Positions 1 to 15,853 of a stretch of DNA of 64,000 nucleotides are shown in pieces (position 1 is the stretch's first letter; each line of letters starts with the position of its first letter). The DNA is taken from positions 1 to 64,000 of the forward strand of contig OY781919.1 in NCBI GenBank assembly GCA_963677215.1. The letters run 5' to 3'. The notes beneath the pieces were generated by a model, which ran no database searches, was not told the DNA's origin, and saw only the letters and a list, made by a program, of their open reading frames with translations. Both the position numbers and the translations under genes were made by a program. This DNA is from G963676795 sp963677215. GTDB lineage: Bacteria > Desulfobacterota > Desulfuromonadia > Desulfuromonadales > Geopsychrobacteraceae.

Positions 1-958
<958 letters not shown>

Positions 959-1108
959 ATAAATAGTCTTTTACTAAGTTTATGCTTAGCCTTTACTTGT
1001 TATCGCTTTGCTTGACATAAACATAAGTCATCACAACTTATGTCTATGATTTTCTAAATCTAGTATGTCGTATGCAATTGTCAAAGATCGAATAAGTCTC
1101 TACAGATA

Positions 1109-1184
1109 TGGTGGAGGTGAACGGGATCGAACCGATGACCTCCTGCTTGCAAGGCAGGCGCTCTCCCAACTGAGCTACACCCCC
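1109..1184 (-). tRNA. tRNA-Ala(TGC)
   Basis: The minus strand begins GGGGGTGTAGCTCAG and ends with a CACCTCC stem, the discriminator base and an encoded CCA. The anticodon loop CTTGCAAG gives anticodon TGC (Ala). The seven-base acceptor stem pairs with one G-T. It lies in the 16S-23S spacer downstream of tRNA-Ile, the usual order. Confidence 0.97.
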
Positions 1185-1193
1185 ATAATAATC

Positions 1194-1270
1194 TGGTGGG
1201 CCAGGGAGGACTTGAACCTCCGACCTCACGATTATCAGTCGTGTGCTCTAGCCAGCTGAGCTACTAGCCC
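1194..1270 (-). tRNA. tRNA-Ile(GAT)
   Basis: The minus strand begins GGGCTAGTAGCTCAG, and the anticodon loop CTGATAATC gives GAT (Ile). The acceptor stem GGGCTAG/CTGGCCC closes, and CCA is encoded. It sits 9 bp upstream of tRNA-Ala in the rRNA spacer. Confidence 0.97.
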
Positions 1271-1335
1271 ACTTCCACACAGTATCTGTGTAAATTCGAT
1301 GTCAAAGAACACAAAACCTCTTTCACAAAAGAGGC

Positions 1336-1376
1336 CTGGTCTCTCAAAACTAAATAGCAGAGTTAGAACTTGTAAG
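1336..1376 (-). other. 3' arm of 16S precursor processing stem, operon B
   Basis: This stretch downstream of 16S is the near-perfect inverted complement of the 16S leader at 3009-3054. Both contain AAAACTAAATAGCAGA and ACTTGTAAG in opposite orientation. The arms would form the long stem enclosing 16S that RNase III cuts during rRNA maturation. Confidence 0.75.
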
Positions 1377-1428
1377 TTTGCTTTTAAGTAAGCTTCTGTC
1401 TCATTCTTCCGAATGGACGAGCTCCTTA

Positions 1429-2960
<1,532 letters not shown>

Positions 2961-3090
2961 ATATCTGAAGTTTTTTAAATCCTAGTTTTGTTCAATTTGA
3001 CTTGAACCCTTACAAGCTCTTTAAAACGTCTGCTATTTAGTTTTCAAAGACCAGCTCTTCTGCCCCGCCGGAGCGAAGCGACAAGCAAGG

Positions 3091-3119
3091 ACTCTATCCA
3101 AAACCACCCTTGCTGTCAA
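3091..3119 (-). promoter_or_regulatory. rRNA promoter P2, operon B
   Basis: On the minus strand TTGACA (3114-3119) is separated by 17 bp from TAGAGT (3091-3096). It lies about 130 bp upstream of the 16S 5' end and is identical in the other operon. Confidence 0.8.
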
Positions 3120-3189
3120 ACTCTTTTTTTACTTTTTTTCCTGCGCTGCAAGGCTGCCATTTCCTGGCGCCATCAAGCAACGGAGCGAC

Positions 3190-3218
3190 TTTATAGCCAA
3201 TCGCTTCGGCTTCGTCAA
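3190..3218 (-). promoter_or_regulatory. rRNA promoter P1, operon B
   Basis: On the minus strand TTGACG (3213-3218) is followed after 17 bp by TATAAA (3190-3195). Together with P2 this gives the tandem P1-P2 arrangement typical of rRNA operons. The repeat shared by the two operons ends just upstream of this -35 box, so operon B carries its own complete promoter pair. Confidence 0.8.
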
Positions 3219-3255
3219 TACTTTTTTTGAAGTTTTTTGACGTCGATTTTCGAGG

Positions 3256-3290
3256 CAAAACAAAGCCCTGATCTTATCCAAGATCAGGGC
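3256..3290 (-). terminator. Terminator after 5S rRNA of operon A
   Basis: Downstream of the 5S on the minus strand, GCCCTGATCTT pairs with AAGATCAGGGC across a 4-nt loop and is followed by TTTGTTTTG. This is a strong intrinsic terminator separating operon A from the promoters of operon B. Confidence 0.9.
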
Positions 3291-3300
3291 CTGAAATAAT

Positions 3301-3416
3301 TTCGGCGGCGACCTACTTTCCCACATAGTCTCCCATGCAGTATCATCGGCGCGGTAGGACTTAACTTCTGTGTTCGGGATGAGAACAGGTGTGACCCCTA
3401 CGCTATAGCCACCGAA
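3301..3416 (-). rRNA. rrf: 5S rRNA (operon A)
   Basis: The minus strand reads TCGGTGGCTATAGCG at the 5' end, has the conserved central CCGAACACAGAAGTTAAG, and ends in GGTCGCCGCCGA. Length is about 115 nt. It lies about 120 bp downstream of 23S and just before a terminator. Confidence 0.95.
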
Positions 3417-3535
3417 AACCTTAAATCGGTTTTCAATCGCGTACGACTTTTAAACTAGATTTCTTTGTTTGTCGATAACTTTTAAGGGGGATCGGGGGAG
3501 CGATGCTCCCCCTTCCCTATTAAAAAACTTTTTAT

Positions 3536-6483
<2,948 letters not shown>

Positions 6484-6633
6484 ATAAATAGTCTTTTACT
6501 AAGTTTATGCTTAGCCTTTACTTGTTATCGCTTTGCTTGACATAAACATAAGTCATCACAACTTATGTCTATGATTTTCTAAATCTAGTATGTCGTATGC
6601 AATTGTCAAAGATCGAATAAGTCTCTACAGATA

Positions 6634-6709
6634 TGGTGGAGGTGAACGGGATCGAACCGATGACCTCCTGCTTGCAAGGCAGGCGCTCTCCCAACTGAGC
6701 TACACCCCC
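6634..6709 (-). tRNA. tRNA-Ala(TGC), second copy
   Basis: Identical to the gene at 1109-1184, with anticodon TGC and encoded CCA. It is in the 16S-23S spacer of operon A. Confidence 0.97.
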
Positions 6710-6718
6710 ATAATAATC

Positions 6719-6795
6719 TGGTGGGCCAGGGAGGACTTGAACCTCCGACCTCACGATTATCAGTCGTGTGCTCTAGCCAGCTGAGCTACTAGCCC
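6719..6795 (-). tRNA. tRNA-Ile(GAT), second copy
   Basis: Identical to the gene at 1194-1270, with anticodon GAT and encoded CCA. It is in the 16S-23S spacer of operon A. Confidence 0.97.
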
Positions 6796-6860
6796 ACTTC
6801 CACACAGTATCTGTGTAAATTCGATGTCAAAGAACACAAAACCTCTTTCACAAAAGAGGC

Positions 6861-6901
6861 CTGGTCTCTCAAAACTAAATAGCAGAGTTAGAACTTGTAA
6901 G
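6861..6901 (-). other. 3' arm of 16S precursor processing stem, operon A
   Basis: Complementary to the leader at 8534-8579. The two arms enclose 16S of operon A and would form the RNase III processing stem, as in operon B. Confidence 0.75.
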
Positions 6902-6953
6902 TTTGCTTTTAAGTAAGCTTCTGTCTCATTCTTCCGAATGGACGAGCTCCTTA

Positions 6954-8485
<1,532 letters not shown>

Positions 8486-8615
8486 ATATCTGAAGTTTTT
8501 TAAATCCTAGTTTTGTTCAATTTGACTTGAACCCTTACAAGTTCTTTAAAACGTCTGCTATTTAGTTTTCAAAGACCAGCTCTTCTGCCCCGCCGGAGCG
8601 AAGCGACAAGCAAGG

Positions 8616-8644
8616 ACTCTATCCAAAACCACCCTTGCTGTCAA
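8616..8644 (-). promoter_or_regulatory. rRNA promoter P2, operon A
   Basis: On the minus strand TTGACA (8639-8644) is followed after 17 bp by TAGAGT (8616-8621). Identical to P2 of operon B. Confidence 0.8.
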
Positions 8645-8714
8645 ACTCTTTTTTTACTTTTTTTCCTGCGCTGCAAGGCTGCCATTTCCTGGCGCCATCA
8701 AGCAACGGAGCGAC

Positions 8715-8743
8715 TTTATAGCCAATCGCTTCGGCTTCGTCAA
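8715..8743 (-). promoter_or_regulatory. rRNA promoter P1, operon A
   Basis: On the minus strand TTGACG (8738-8743) is followed after 17 bp by TATAAA (8715-8720). The 8486-8847 gap between 16S and tyrS holds only P1, P2 and the 16S leader. I saw no convincing terminator after tyrS. Confidence 0.8.
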
Positions 8744-8847
8744 TAGTTTTTTTTGCGGGTTTTTCTATTTTACCACAAAAAAACCTCAAGCCACTGTTTT
8801 ATGGTTTCTTTTCTCCAGCCATCTACAGAAAAAAAAACTACAACGGA

Positions 8848-10140
8848 CTAGACGGCCTCAACGATGTAATACGTTTTCTTGCCCTTCTGAACCAGAATAT
8901 AAGCATCATTGATCAGATCTTCACAGGTTACCCGATACTCCTGATCGGTCAAGCGCGCCTTATTCAGACTCAGACCGTTACCCTTAATCGTCCGGCGCAG
9001 CTCTCCCTTGGACGGAAAGGCCGCAGTTTCACCCGCCAGCAATTCAACGACATCGATGCCAGCCTCAAGCTTTGTGCGCTCAATCTCGTAAGTCGGAACA
9101 CCCTCGAAAACCGACAGGAAGGTTTCTTTGTCGAGAGCAGCAAGGCTCTCAGTTGTTGCATTACCGAACAGGATTCCCGACGCAGCAACCGCCTTCTCAT
9201 ACTCGGCTTCGCCGTGAACCATACAGGTCACCTCCCGAGCCAGGCGCTTCTGAAGTGCCCGCAGGTGCGGGGCCGCTTCCTGCTCCCTGAGCAATTCGAC
9301 TACCTCTCCCTGATTGAGCAGAGTAAAAATCTTGATATATTTTTCCGCATCAACATCAGACACATTGAGCCAGAACTGATAGAACTTGTAAGGAGTTGTC
9401 AGCTTGGGATCGAGCCAGACATTGCCACTTTCAGTCTTGCCGAACTTACCGCCATCCGCCTTGGTAATCAGCGGACAGGTCAGAGCAAAAGCCTCCCCCC
9501 CCTCCTTGCGGCGGATCAACTCGGTCCCGGTGGTAATATTACCCCACTGGTCAGAACCACCCATCTGCAACTTGCAATTCTTTTCCCGATACAGATGTAG
9601 AAAGTCGGTTCCCTGAACCAACTGATAGGTGAACTCGGTAAACGACAGCCCGGCCTTAGATTCTTCACCAAGACGTTTCTTGACGCTGTCCTTGGCCATC
9701 ATATAATTGACAGTGATGTGTTTGCCAATATCGCGGATAAAGTCGAGAAAACTAAACTCCTTCATCCAGTCATAGTTATTGACCAGCTCAGCAGAGTTAG
9801 GAACATCGGACTCAAAATCGAGAAACTTTGCCAACTGACTCTTCAGACAGGCTTCATTGTGACGCAAGGTTGCCTCATCAAGAAGATTCCGCTCGGCTGA
9901 CTTACCTGAAGGATCACCGATCATCCCGGTTGCCCCACCGACAAGAGCGATCGGCTTATGTCCGGCGCGCTGCAGATGCTTGAGCATCATGACACTGACA
10001 AGGTGGCCAATATGCAGGGAATCTGCGGTCGGATCGATCCCGACATAAGCGGAGGTCATCTCTTTCTGCAGCTGCTCTTCAGTTCCCGGCATGATGTCAT
10101 GAATCATTCCGCGCCAAGTCAACTCTTCGACAAAGTTCAT
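8848..10140 (-). CDS. tyrS: Tyrosyl-tRNA synthetase
   Basis: A class I aminoacyl-tRNA synthetase that charges tRNA-Tyr in the cytoplasm. The 430 residues match the bacterial TyrS length. Near residue 40 is the HIGH motif (SLHIGHL), and around residues 230-240 is KFGKT, the TyrRS form of the KMSKS loop. The tyrosine pocket motif GGSDQWGNITTG lies between them. The last ~65 residues look like the S4-type RNA-binding domain (LSLNKARL). The start is ATG with an AGGTAGAG-type ribosome site. It is co-oriented with the rRNA operons just downstream, which have their own promoters. No T-box leader was seen upstream. Confidence 0.97.
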   Translation of the reverse strand: MNFVEELTWRGMIHDIMPGTEEQLQKEMTSAYVGIDPTADSLHIGHLVSVMMLKHLQRAGHKPIALVGGATGMIGDPSGKSAERNLLDEATLRHNEACLKSQLAKFLDFESDVPNSAELVNNYDWMKEFSFLDFIRDIGKHITVNYMMAKDSVKKRLGEESKAGLSFTEFTYQLVQGTDFLHLYREKNCKLQMGGSDQWGNITTGTELIRRKEGGEAFALTCPLITKADGGKFGKTESGNVWLDPKLTTPYKFYQFWLNVSDVDAEKYIKIFTLLNQGEVVELLREQEAAPHLRALQKRLAREVTCMVHGEAEYEKAVAASGILFGNATTESLAALDKETFLSVFEGVPTYEIERTKLEAGIDVVELLAGETAAFPSKGELRRTIKGNGLSLNKARLTDQEYRVTCEDLINDAYILVQKGKKTYYIVEAV

Positions 10141-10197
10141 CGTTCTCTACCTGTTCATCAAATTAGTTAAAATCGTAACAAATCACAACCAGAAGGC

Positions 10198-10977
10198 TCA
10201 GGGGCGCTTCTGGATCCGCTCTATCTTTTCACAGGCACCACTGTCTTCATTGATTGTCAACAAAACAGCACACAGCTGAGGATCTTTTTTGGCAACTTCA
10301 AGACGCACCGGCATCTGAGTCAGAAAACGGTTCAAGGCAGCTTCCTTGTCATTGCCGATGATCCCGTCCTGACTCCCAGACATCCCGACATCGGTCAGAT
10401 AACCGGTATAACCATCCAGAATTCGCTCATCGGCGGTCTGCACATGGGTATGCGTGCCGACCACAGCCGACACACGACCGGTCAGGAAATAGCCGAGGGC
10501 CTGCTTTTCACTTGTCGCCTCGGCATGAAAATCTACAAAGATGATCGGCGTGGCCTGACGCAGTTCCTCCACCAAGAGATCTGCAGCCCGGAAGGGACAG
10601 TCCAGGTCTTTCATAAAAACCCGGCCTTCAAGATTCAGCACGCCGACCAGAGAGCCGTTCCTAGCCTGATAGACACCTGTTCCGCGGCCAGGCTGCCCGG
10701 GCGGATAATTGGCCGGCCGCAACAGCTTCGGCTGCTGATCAAGAACCGGGAAAATCTCCCGCTTATCCCAGATATGATTACCACTGGTCACCACATCAAC
10801 ACCAGCCGCAAACAATTCCTTCAGAACCGTTTCGGTCAGACCATAGCCAGATGCCGCATTCTCGCCGTTGGCAACAACCAGATCGACCTGATGCGTCGCG
10901 ACAAGCTCAGCCAGGCAATCAGCAACGACCTTGCGGCCGATACGCCCGACTATATCGCCAATAAACAATAGCTTCAA
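10198..10977 (-). CDS. YmdB-family metallophosphoesterase (TIGR00282)
   Basis: A dinuclear-metal phosphodiesterase of the YmdB family, whose Bacillus member hydrolyses 2',3'-cyclic nucleotides. The protein begins MKLLFIGDIVGR with the first metal-binding Asp, followed by NGENA, GNHIWD, DFHAEATSEK and GTHTHVQTAD, the family's metal-ligand blocks in order. I chose the TTG start at 10977, giving about 259 residues, because GGAG lies just upstream and homologues start there. The longer reading frame to 11040 would run through the rny terminator hairpin. It lies directly downstream of rny, as YmdB does in many bacteria. The true substrate is not shown by sequence. Confidence 0.88.
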   Translation of the reverse strand: MKLLFIGDIVGRIGRKVVADCLAELVATHQVDLVVANGENAASGYGLTETVLKELFAAGVDVVTSGNHIWDKREIFPVLDQQPKLLRPANYPPGQPGRGTGVYQARNGSLVGVLNLEGRVFMKDLDCPFRAADLLVEELRQATPIIFVDFHAEATSEKQALGYFLTGRVSAVVGTHTHVQTADERILDGYTGYLTDVGMSGSQDGIIGNDKEAALNRFLTQMPVRLEVAKKDPQLCAVLLTINEDSGACEKIERIQKRP

Positions 10978-10987
10978 AATGACTCCA

Positions 10988-11034
10988 AAAACAAAACAGG
11001 ACCTGCCCGAAAGATCAACAGTCAGAGCAGGTCC
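10988..11034 (-). terminator. Intrinsic terminator between rny and the ymdB-like gene
   Basis: On the minus strand GGACCTGC (complement of 11027-11034) pairs with GCAGGTCC (complement of 10999-11006) and is followed by TGTTTTGTTTTT. It ends immediately before the GGAG ribosome site of the next gene, so expression of that gene may depend on read-through. Confidence 0.7.
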
Positions 11035-11063
11035 CGACAAGGGATATACGTAAGAGCCAAAAC

Positions 11064-12629
11064 CTACTTTGCGTACTCGACTGCGCGGGTTTCACGAATA
11101 ACGTTGACCCTGATCTGTCCGGGGTAGGTCATCTCGCTCTCAATCTTCTTGGCAATGTCTTTTGCCAAAACATGCGAGTACTCATCGGAAACCTGCTCAC
11201 TGGAAACCATAACACGAATCTCACGTCCAGCCTGGATGGCAAAACAGCCAGTAACCCCCTCAAAAGAGGTACCAATCTGCTCAAGATCCCGCAGACGCTT
11301 GACATAGGTCTCCAAGGTTTCGCGGCGGGCACCCGGGCGAGCACCAGACAGGGCGTCGGAAGCCTGAACCAGTATCGCCAGAACAGTTTCCGGCTTTTCA
11401 TCTTCATGGTGGGCACCAATAGCATGAACAATCTTTGGTGACTCGCCATATTTACGCGCCAACTCGGCACCATTGACAGCATGCGATCCTTCCAGTTCAT
11501 GACTGACAGCCTTACCGATATCATGCAGCAGGGCAGCGCGCTTGGCCTGCTTGACATTGATGCCAAGTTCAGCCGCCATCATGCCACAGAGAAAGGCCAT
11601 CTCGATGGAGTGTACAAGGACGTTCTGACCATAGGATGTCCGATATTTGAGCATCCCGAGAAGCTTGACAATCTCCGGATGAATCCCATGAACACCGACA
11701 TCGAAAGTCGCCTGCTCGCCCGCCTGGCGAATTTCCTCATCGACCTCTTCCTGCGCCTTCTGGACCAGTTCCTCAATACGGGCCGGATGGATACGGCCAT
11801 CGGCGATCAAGCGCTCCAGGGCGATTCTTGCAACTTCGCGACGGACCGGATTGAAACCGGAAATAACCACCGCCTCAGGAGTATCATCGATAATCAGGTC
11901 GATCCCGGTTGCCGCTTCAATAGCTCTGATATTCCGCCCTTCGCGGCCAATAATCCGCCCCTTCATTTCATCAGAAGGAAGAGGAACAACACTGACCGTC
12001 TTGTCCGCGACAAAATCTCCGGCGTAGCGCTGGATAGCCAGTGCCATGATCTTCTGCGCCTTTTTGTCAGCAACTTCACGAGCCTCATCTTCAATAGCCT
12101 TGATGCTTTTGGCTGCATCGTGCCGGGCTTCGCTGAGCATCGCATCGACCAGCTGCTGCTTGGCCTGTTCTCCGGTCATACCGGAGATCCGCTCAAGAGT
12201 ACCGCGCTGCTCATCGTAGAGGGCATCGACCTCCTGAGTCCTTTTCTGGATCCGGTCCTGCTGCTGACGCAACTGGCCTTCCCGCTTGTTTATCTCTTCG
12301 TGGCGCTGATCGAGCTGATCCTGTTTGCGATCAAGGTTTTCTTCCTTCTGCTGGAGACGGTTCTCCTGTGAAAGAATCTCCTTGCGCAGTTCACGCGCCT
12401 CCTGCTCCCAGTCAGACTTGGCCTGCAGGACGACATCCTTGGCCTGAATCACTGCTTCTTTACGCAGTGTCTCGACTTCCTTATTGGCATCACCTATCAG
12501 CTTTTCCGCTGCAACCTTGGCATTATTGACCGTCGATTCTGCAAACTTACGACGAAGAAAAATCCCCAGCAGGACTCCAACGACAAGAGCGATGAAGACC
12601 AGAATAATCGATAAAACTTGAATCTGCAT
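11064..12629 (-). CDS. rny: Ribonuclease Y
   Basis: A membrane-anchored endoribonuclease that starts mRNA decay. At 521 residues it has the standard length. It has an N-terminal membrane helix (roughly residues 4-25), a long charged coiled coil rich in Glu, Gln and Arg (about 30-200), a KH RNA-binding domain with GRIIGREGRNIR (around 225-240), and an HD domain with LLHDIGKA and the AHHEDE block (around 365-405). The start is ATG with GGGAGGTCTT just upstream. It follows the 5-formyl-THF cyclo-ligase gene by 21 bp in the same direction and ends at an intrinsic terminator. Confidence 0.97.
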   Translation of the reverse strand: MQIQVLSIILVFIALVVGVLLGIFLRRKFAESTVNNAKVAAEKLIGDANKEVETLRKEAVIQAKDVVLQAKSDWEQEARELRKEILSQENRLQQKEENLDRKQDQLDQRHEEINKREGQLRQQQDRIQKRTQEVDALYDEQRGTLERISGMTGEQAKQQLVDAMLSEARHDAAKSIKAIEDEAREVADKKAQKIMALAIQRYAGDFVADKTVSVVPLPSDEMKGRIIGREGRNIRAIEAATGIDLIIDDTPEAVVISGFNPVRREVARIALERLIADGRIHPARIEELVQKAQEEVDEEIRQAGEQATFDVGVHGIHPEIVKLLGMLKYRTSYGQNVLVHSIEMAFLCGMMAAELGINVKQAKRAALLHDIGKAVSHELEGSHAVNGAELARKYGESPKIVHAIGAHHEDEKPETVLAILVQASDALSGARPGARRETLETYVKRLRDLEQIGTSFEGVTGCFAIQAGREIRVMVSSEQVSDEYSHVLAKDIAKKIESEMTYPGQIRVNVIRETRAVEYAK

Positions 12630-12650
12630 AAGACCTCCCAGCAGAGTTTA

Positions 12651-13229
12651 TTATAAACCTGCCACACCCATGTGGCAGGGAATGATCCGTTTCTCAGTCA
12701 GGACATAATCCAGAGACTGATCATGTGCCTCGCTCGGCAGGCGCTCAAACACCTGAAAGTCAAAACACAAACCAACTGTCACAGTCGCCTCCGGCTTCAC
12801 TGCCAGAAAACGGTCATAAAATCCTTTGCCGTAACCGAGCCGATATCCATTCACATCAAAAGCGACGCCCGGAACAATGACCAGATCGAAATCGGCAAGT
12901 GCGGCAGCTTCTCCACAGGCCAGGGGCTCGCAAACCCCAAAAGCCCCAACCACAAGTTCAGCTCGACTGGCAACAGCATGAAAGGCCAGCGTATCGCCGA
13001 CAACCCGTGGCAAAAAAATCTGGCGATGCGCAAGCTGACACTGCTCAAGGAGCAGATCGGCGTCGACTTCCTGCCTGATCGCACTGTAACTCGCTATTTT
13101 TTGTGCACTCTGAAAAAAATCCTGAACGACTAGACGATCAAGAACCTGACAACTGAGCAGAGCATGGTCGGAAGGGGCAAGCTGTTGACGCTGTTTAAGA
13201 ACAGCCTGACGAATGGCCTGTTTATCCAT
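12651..13229 (-). CDS. 5-formyltetrahydrofolate cyclo-ligase
   Basis: An ATP-dependent enzyme that converts 5-formyl-THF to 5,10-methenyl-THF, recycling folate. The signature near the C terminus, VPGVAFDVNGYRLGYGKG, has the YGKGFYDRF block of the YgfA/5-FCL family. The protein is about 192 residues. I start it at the ATG at 13229, and an in-frame GTG at 13238 with AGGG upstream is an alternative. The gene lies next to zapA with a 340-bp RNA-containing gap between, the classic proteobacterial zapA - 6S RNA - ygfA order. Confidence 0.93.
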   Translation of the reverse strand: MDKQAIRQAVLKQRQQLAPSDHALLSCQVLDRLVVQDFFQSAQKIASYSAIRQEVDADLLLEQCQLAHRQIFLPRVVGDTLAFHAVASRAELVVGAFGVCEPLACGEAAALADFDLVIVPGVAFDVNGYRLGYGKGFYDRFLAVKPEATVTVGLCFDFQVFERLPSEAHDQSLDYVLTEKRIIPCHMGVAGL

Positions 13230-13299
13230 AGCCGACACAACCCTGATGCGTCAGCAAAGAGAAGAGACATTTAGTGGTGTTTTGAAAGTTAGACCGCTC

Positions 13300-13460
13300 G
13301 CGGCATCTGCTACACAGGATCACGCTTGCGACTTTTGAAGTTCAATATCCTTTTAACTTACGAATATTATTGTTCCCGTTACCTGAATTCCCGAACCATG
13401 TAACTACCTCCCGCCAACAGGAGATATGAACTCTTCAAGAGAGGTCTACCCTTATATGTA
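13300..13460 (-). ncRNA. ssrS: Candidate 6S RNA (ssrS-like)
   Basis: The 332-bp gap between zapA and the 5-FCL gene has no ORF, and in proteobacteria this spot usually holds 6S RNA, the RNA polymerase-binding regulator. On the minus strand the arms at 13420-13436 (GAAGAGTTCATATCTCC) and 13337-13350 (GGATATTGAACTTC) can pair, enclosing about 70 nt with an inner GTTAC/GTAAC hairpin. Ends are uncertain, and the visible fold is shorter than the usual 180 nt. The call rests mainly on synteny. Confidence 0.45.
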
Positions 13461-13570
13461 AAGCATCCAACTAAATTATCAACTCTGAGCTGCGCACTCA
13501 ATTCATGCACAAAAACTAAAATTCACTATTTGAGATACTACACTTTTAAGTAACGGCTTAGCAACCGTAA

Positions 13571-13849
13571 TTATTGCCCGATCAGGTTTTCAATCCGATC
13601 TGCCAGGCTTTCCAGTCGAGACTCCTGCTCCCTCTGCCGTGCCTGGTCATCAATCAGCTGCAGATACTGCCCAGCCAGATTCAACAGGGTAAGAACCGTC
13701 AGATCACGCGTATCTGCGGAAATACCGGCCGCAGTCTCTGCCAACTTCACCTCGACAAAATCAACAACACGCTGAATCTGCTCCTGAGACTGACTGGTTC
13801 TCAGCACATACTCACGCCCCTGCACCTTGATTCGCACGCTCGGGGTCAT
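13571..13849 (-). CDS. zapA: Cell division protein ZapA
   Basis: A small FtsZ-associated protein that bundles Z-ring filaments. The 92-residue product begins MTPSVRIKVQGREYVL, the ZapA N-terminal strand region. It continues with VDFVEVKLAE, the DTRDLTVLTLLNLAGQYL helix, and a C-terminal coiled coil ending ADRIENLIGQ. The start at 13849 has GGAGGACTC directly upstream and overlaps the stop of the upstream zapB-like gene as ATGA. The longer frame to 13912 lies inside the upstream gene and is rejected. Confidence 0.9.
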   Translation of the reverse strand: MTPSVRIKVQGREYVLRTSQSQEQIQRVVDFVEVKLAETAAGISADTRDLTVLTLLNLAGQYLQLIDDQARQREQESRLESLADRIENLIGQ

Positions 13850-14031
13850 GAGTCCTCCAGCTGAATCAGGTCCAGCCGCCTGAGGATACTGTCGATCTCT
13901 TCCAGCATACACACTCGCTCACGCTTCAACAGTTCGTTTTCCCGGGTCAAGTCAACATTGGCCTGCTGAAGCTTGTGACAATATGCCAGCAACCGGTCAA
14001 CCCTGTCTTCCAGGCGGTCTATTATTTCCAT
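13846..14031 (-). CDS. ZapB-like coiled-coil cell division protein
   Basis: A 61-residue, almost fully coiled-coil protein (MEIIDRLEDRVDRLL, then VDLTRENELLKRER). Its size and heptad pattern resemble ZapB, which links ZapA to the Z ring. It begins at 14031 with GGAG seven bases upstream and overlaps zapA by 4 bp, so the two are probably translationally coupled. Coiled coils give little family signal, so the name depends on position. A generic small coiled-coil protein is the alternative. Confidence 0.7.
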   Translation of the reverse strand: MEIIDRLEDRVDRLLAYCHKLQQANVDLTRENELLKRERVCMLEEIDSILRRLDLIQLEDS

Positions 14032-14062
14032 TTGCCATCTCCACAAGCATCCAGATCCGCAC

Positions 14063-15409
<1,347 letters not shown>

Positions 15410-15453
15410 TCCTTCAATTCCTTCATTCGAAAAACGTAAAAAAGCTGACAACT

Positions 15454-15816
15454 CTAAACATCAAACTCGTGGCGAAGCTCTTCGACACAGCTGTCCAGGC
15501 AATGCCGGGCCCGTGAGATCTGGGCACGCTGATCAAGCTCCAGCAAGATGAGATAATCCTCCGTCAAAGGTCTTATCATTGTCCGGGAAAGCGTTGTGCG
15601 GATCACAACTTCCTCAAGCTCTCCGGCATCGACATGCTCAAAGGTCTCCTGCATACGGGATAGAATGATGCCGTTATGTGCCCCGATAAGCCTGATGTCA
15701 TAATCCCCCAGGCTACTGACCTGATCAACGGCCTCCCCCTCCCAGTCGACAATTATCGCCCCGAGAGCGCCGGGCACATCGTCCAGCAATTGATTCAGTC
15801 TTGTTTTAAAAGGCAT
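15454..15816 (-). CDS. Roadblock/LC7-domain protein (MglB-like)
   Basis: A 120-residue single-domain roadblock/LC7 protein (DDVPGALGAIIVDWEGEAVD, then a central strand-helix pattern). Proteins of this fold dimerise and often act on small Ras-like GTPases, as MglB does on MglA, or as scaffolds. No MglA gene is visible nearby, so the partner is unknown. It has GGGGAG before the ATG and lies between smc and ftsY on the same strand, probably in one operon with them. Confidence 0.8.
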   Translation of the reverse strand: MPFKTRLNQLLDDVPGALGAIIVDWEGEAVDQVSSLGDYDIRLIGAHNGIILSRMQETFEHVDAGELEEVVIRTTLSRTMIRPLTEDYLILLELDQRAQISRARHCLDSCVEELRHEFDV

Positions 15817-15853
15817 AGCATCTCCCCAAAGACAGCCTGACTATTTCTCATGA

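Noticed and set aside
10978..11040. N-terminal extension of the YmdB-like protein
   Set aside because: It overlaps the rny terminator hairpin, and a GGAG-preceded TTG gives the family N terminus.
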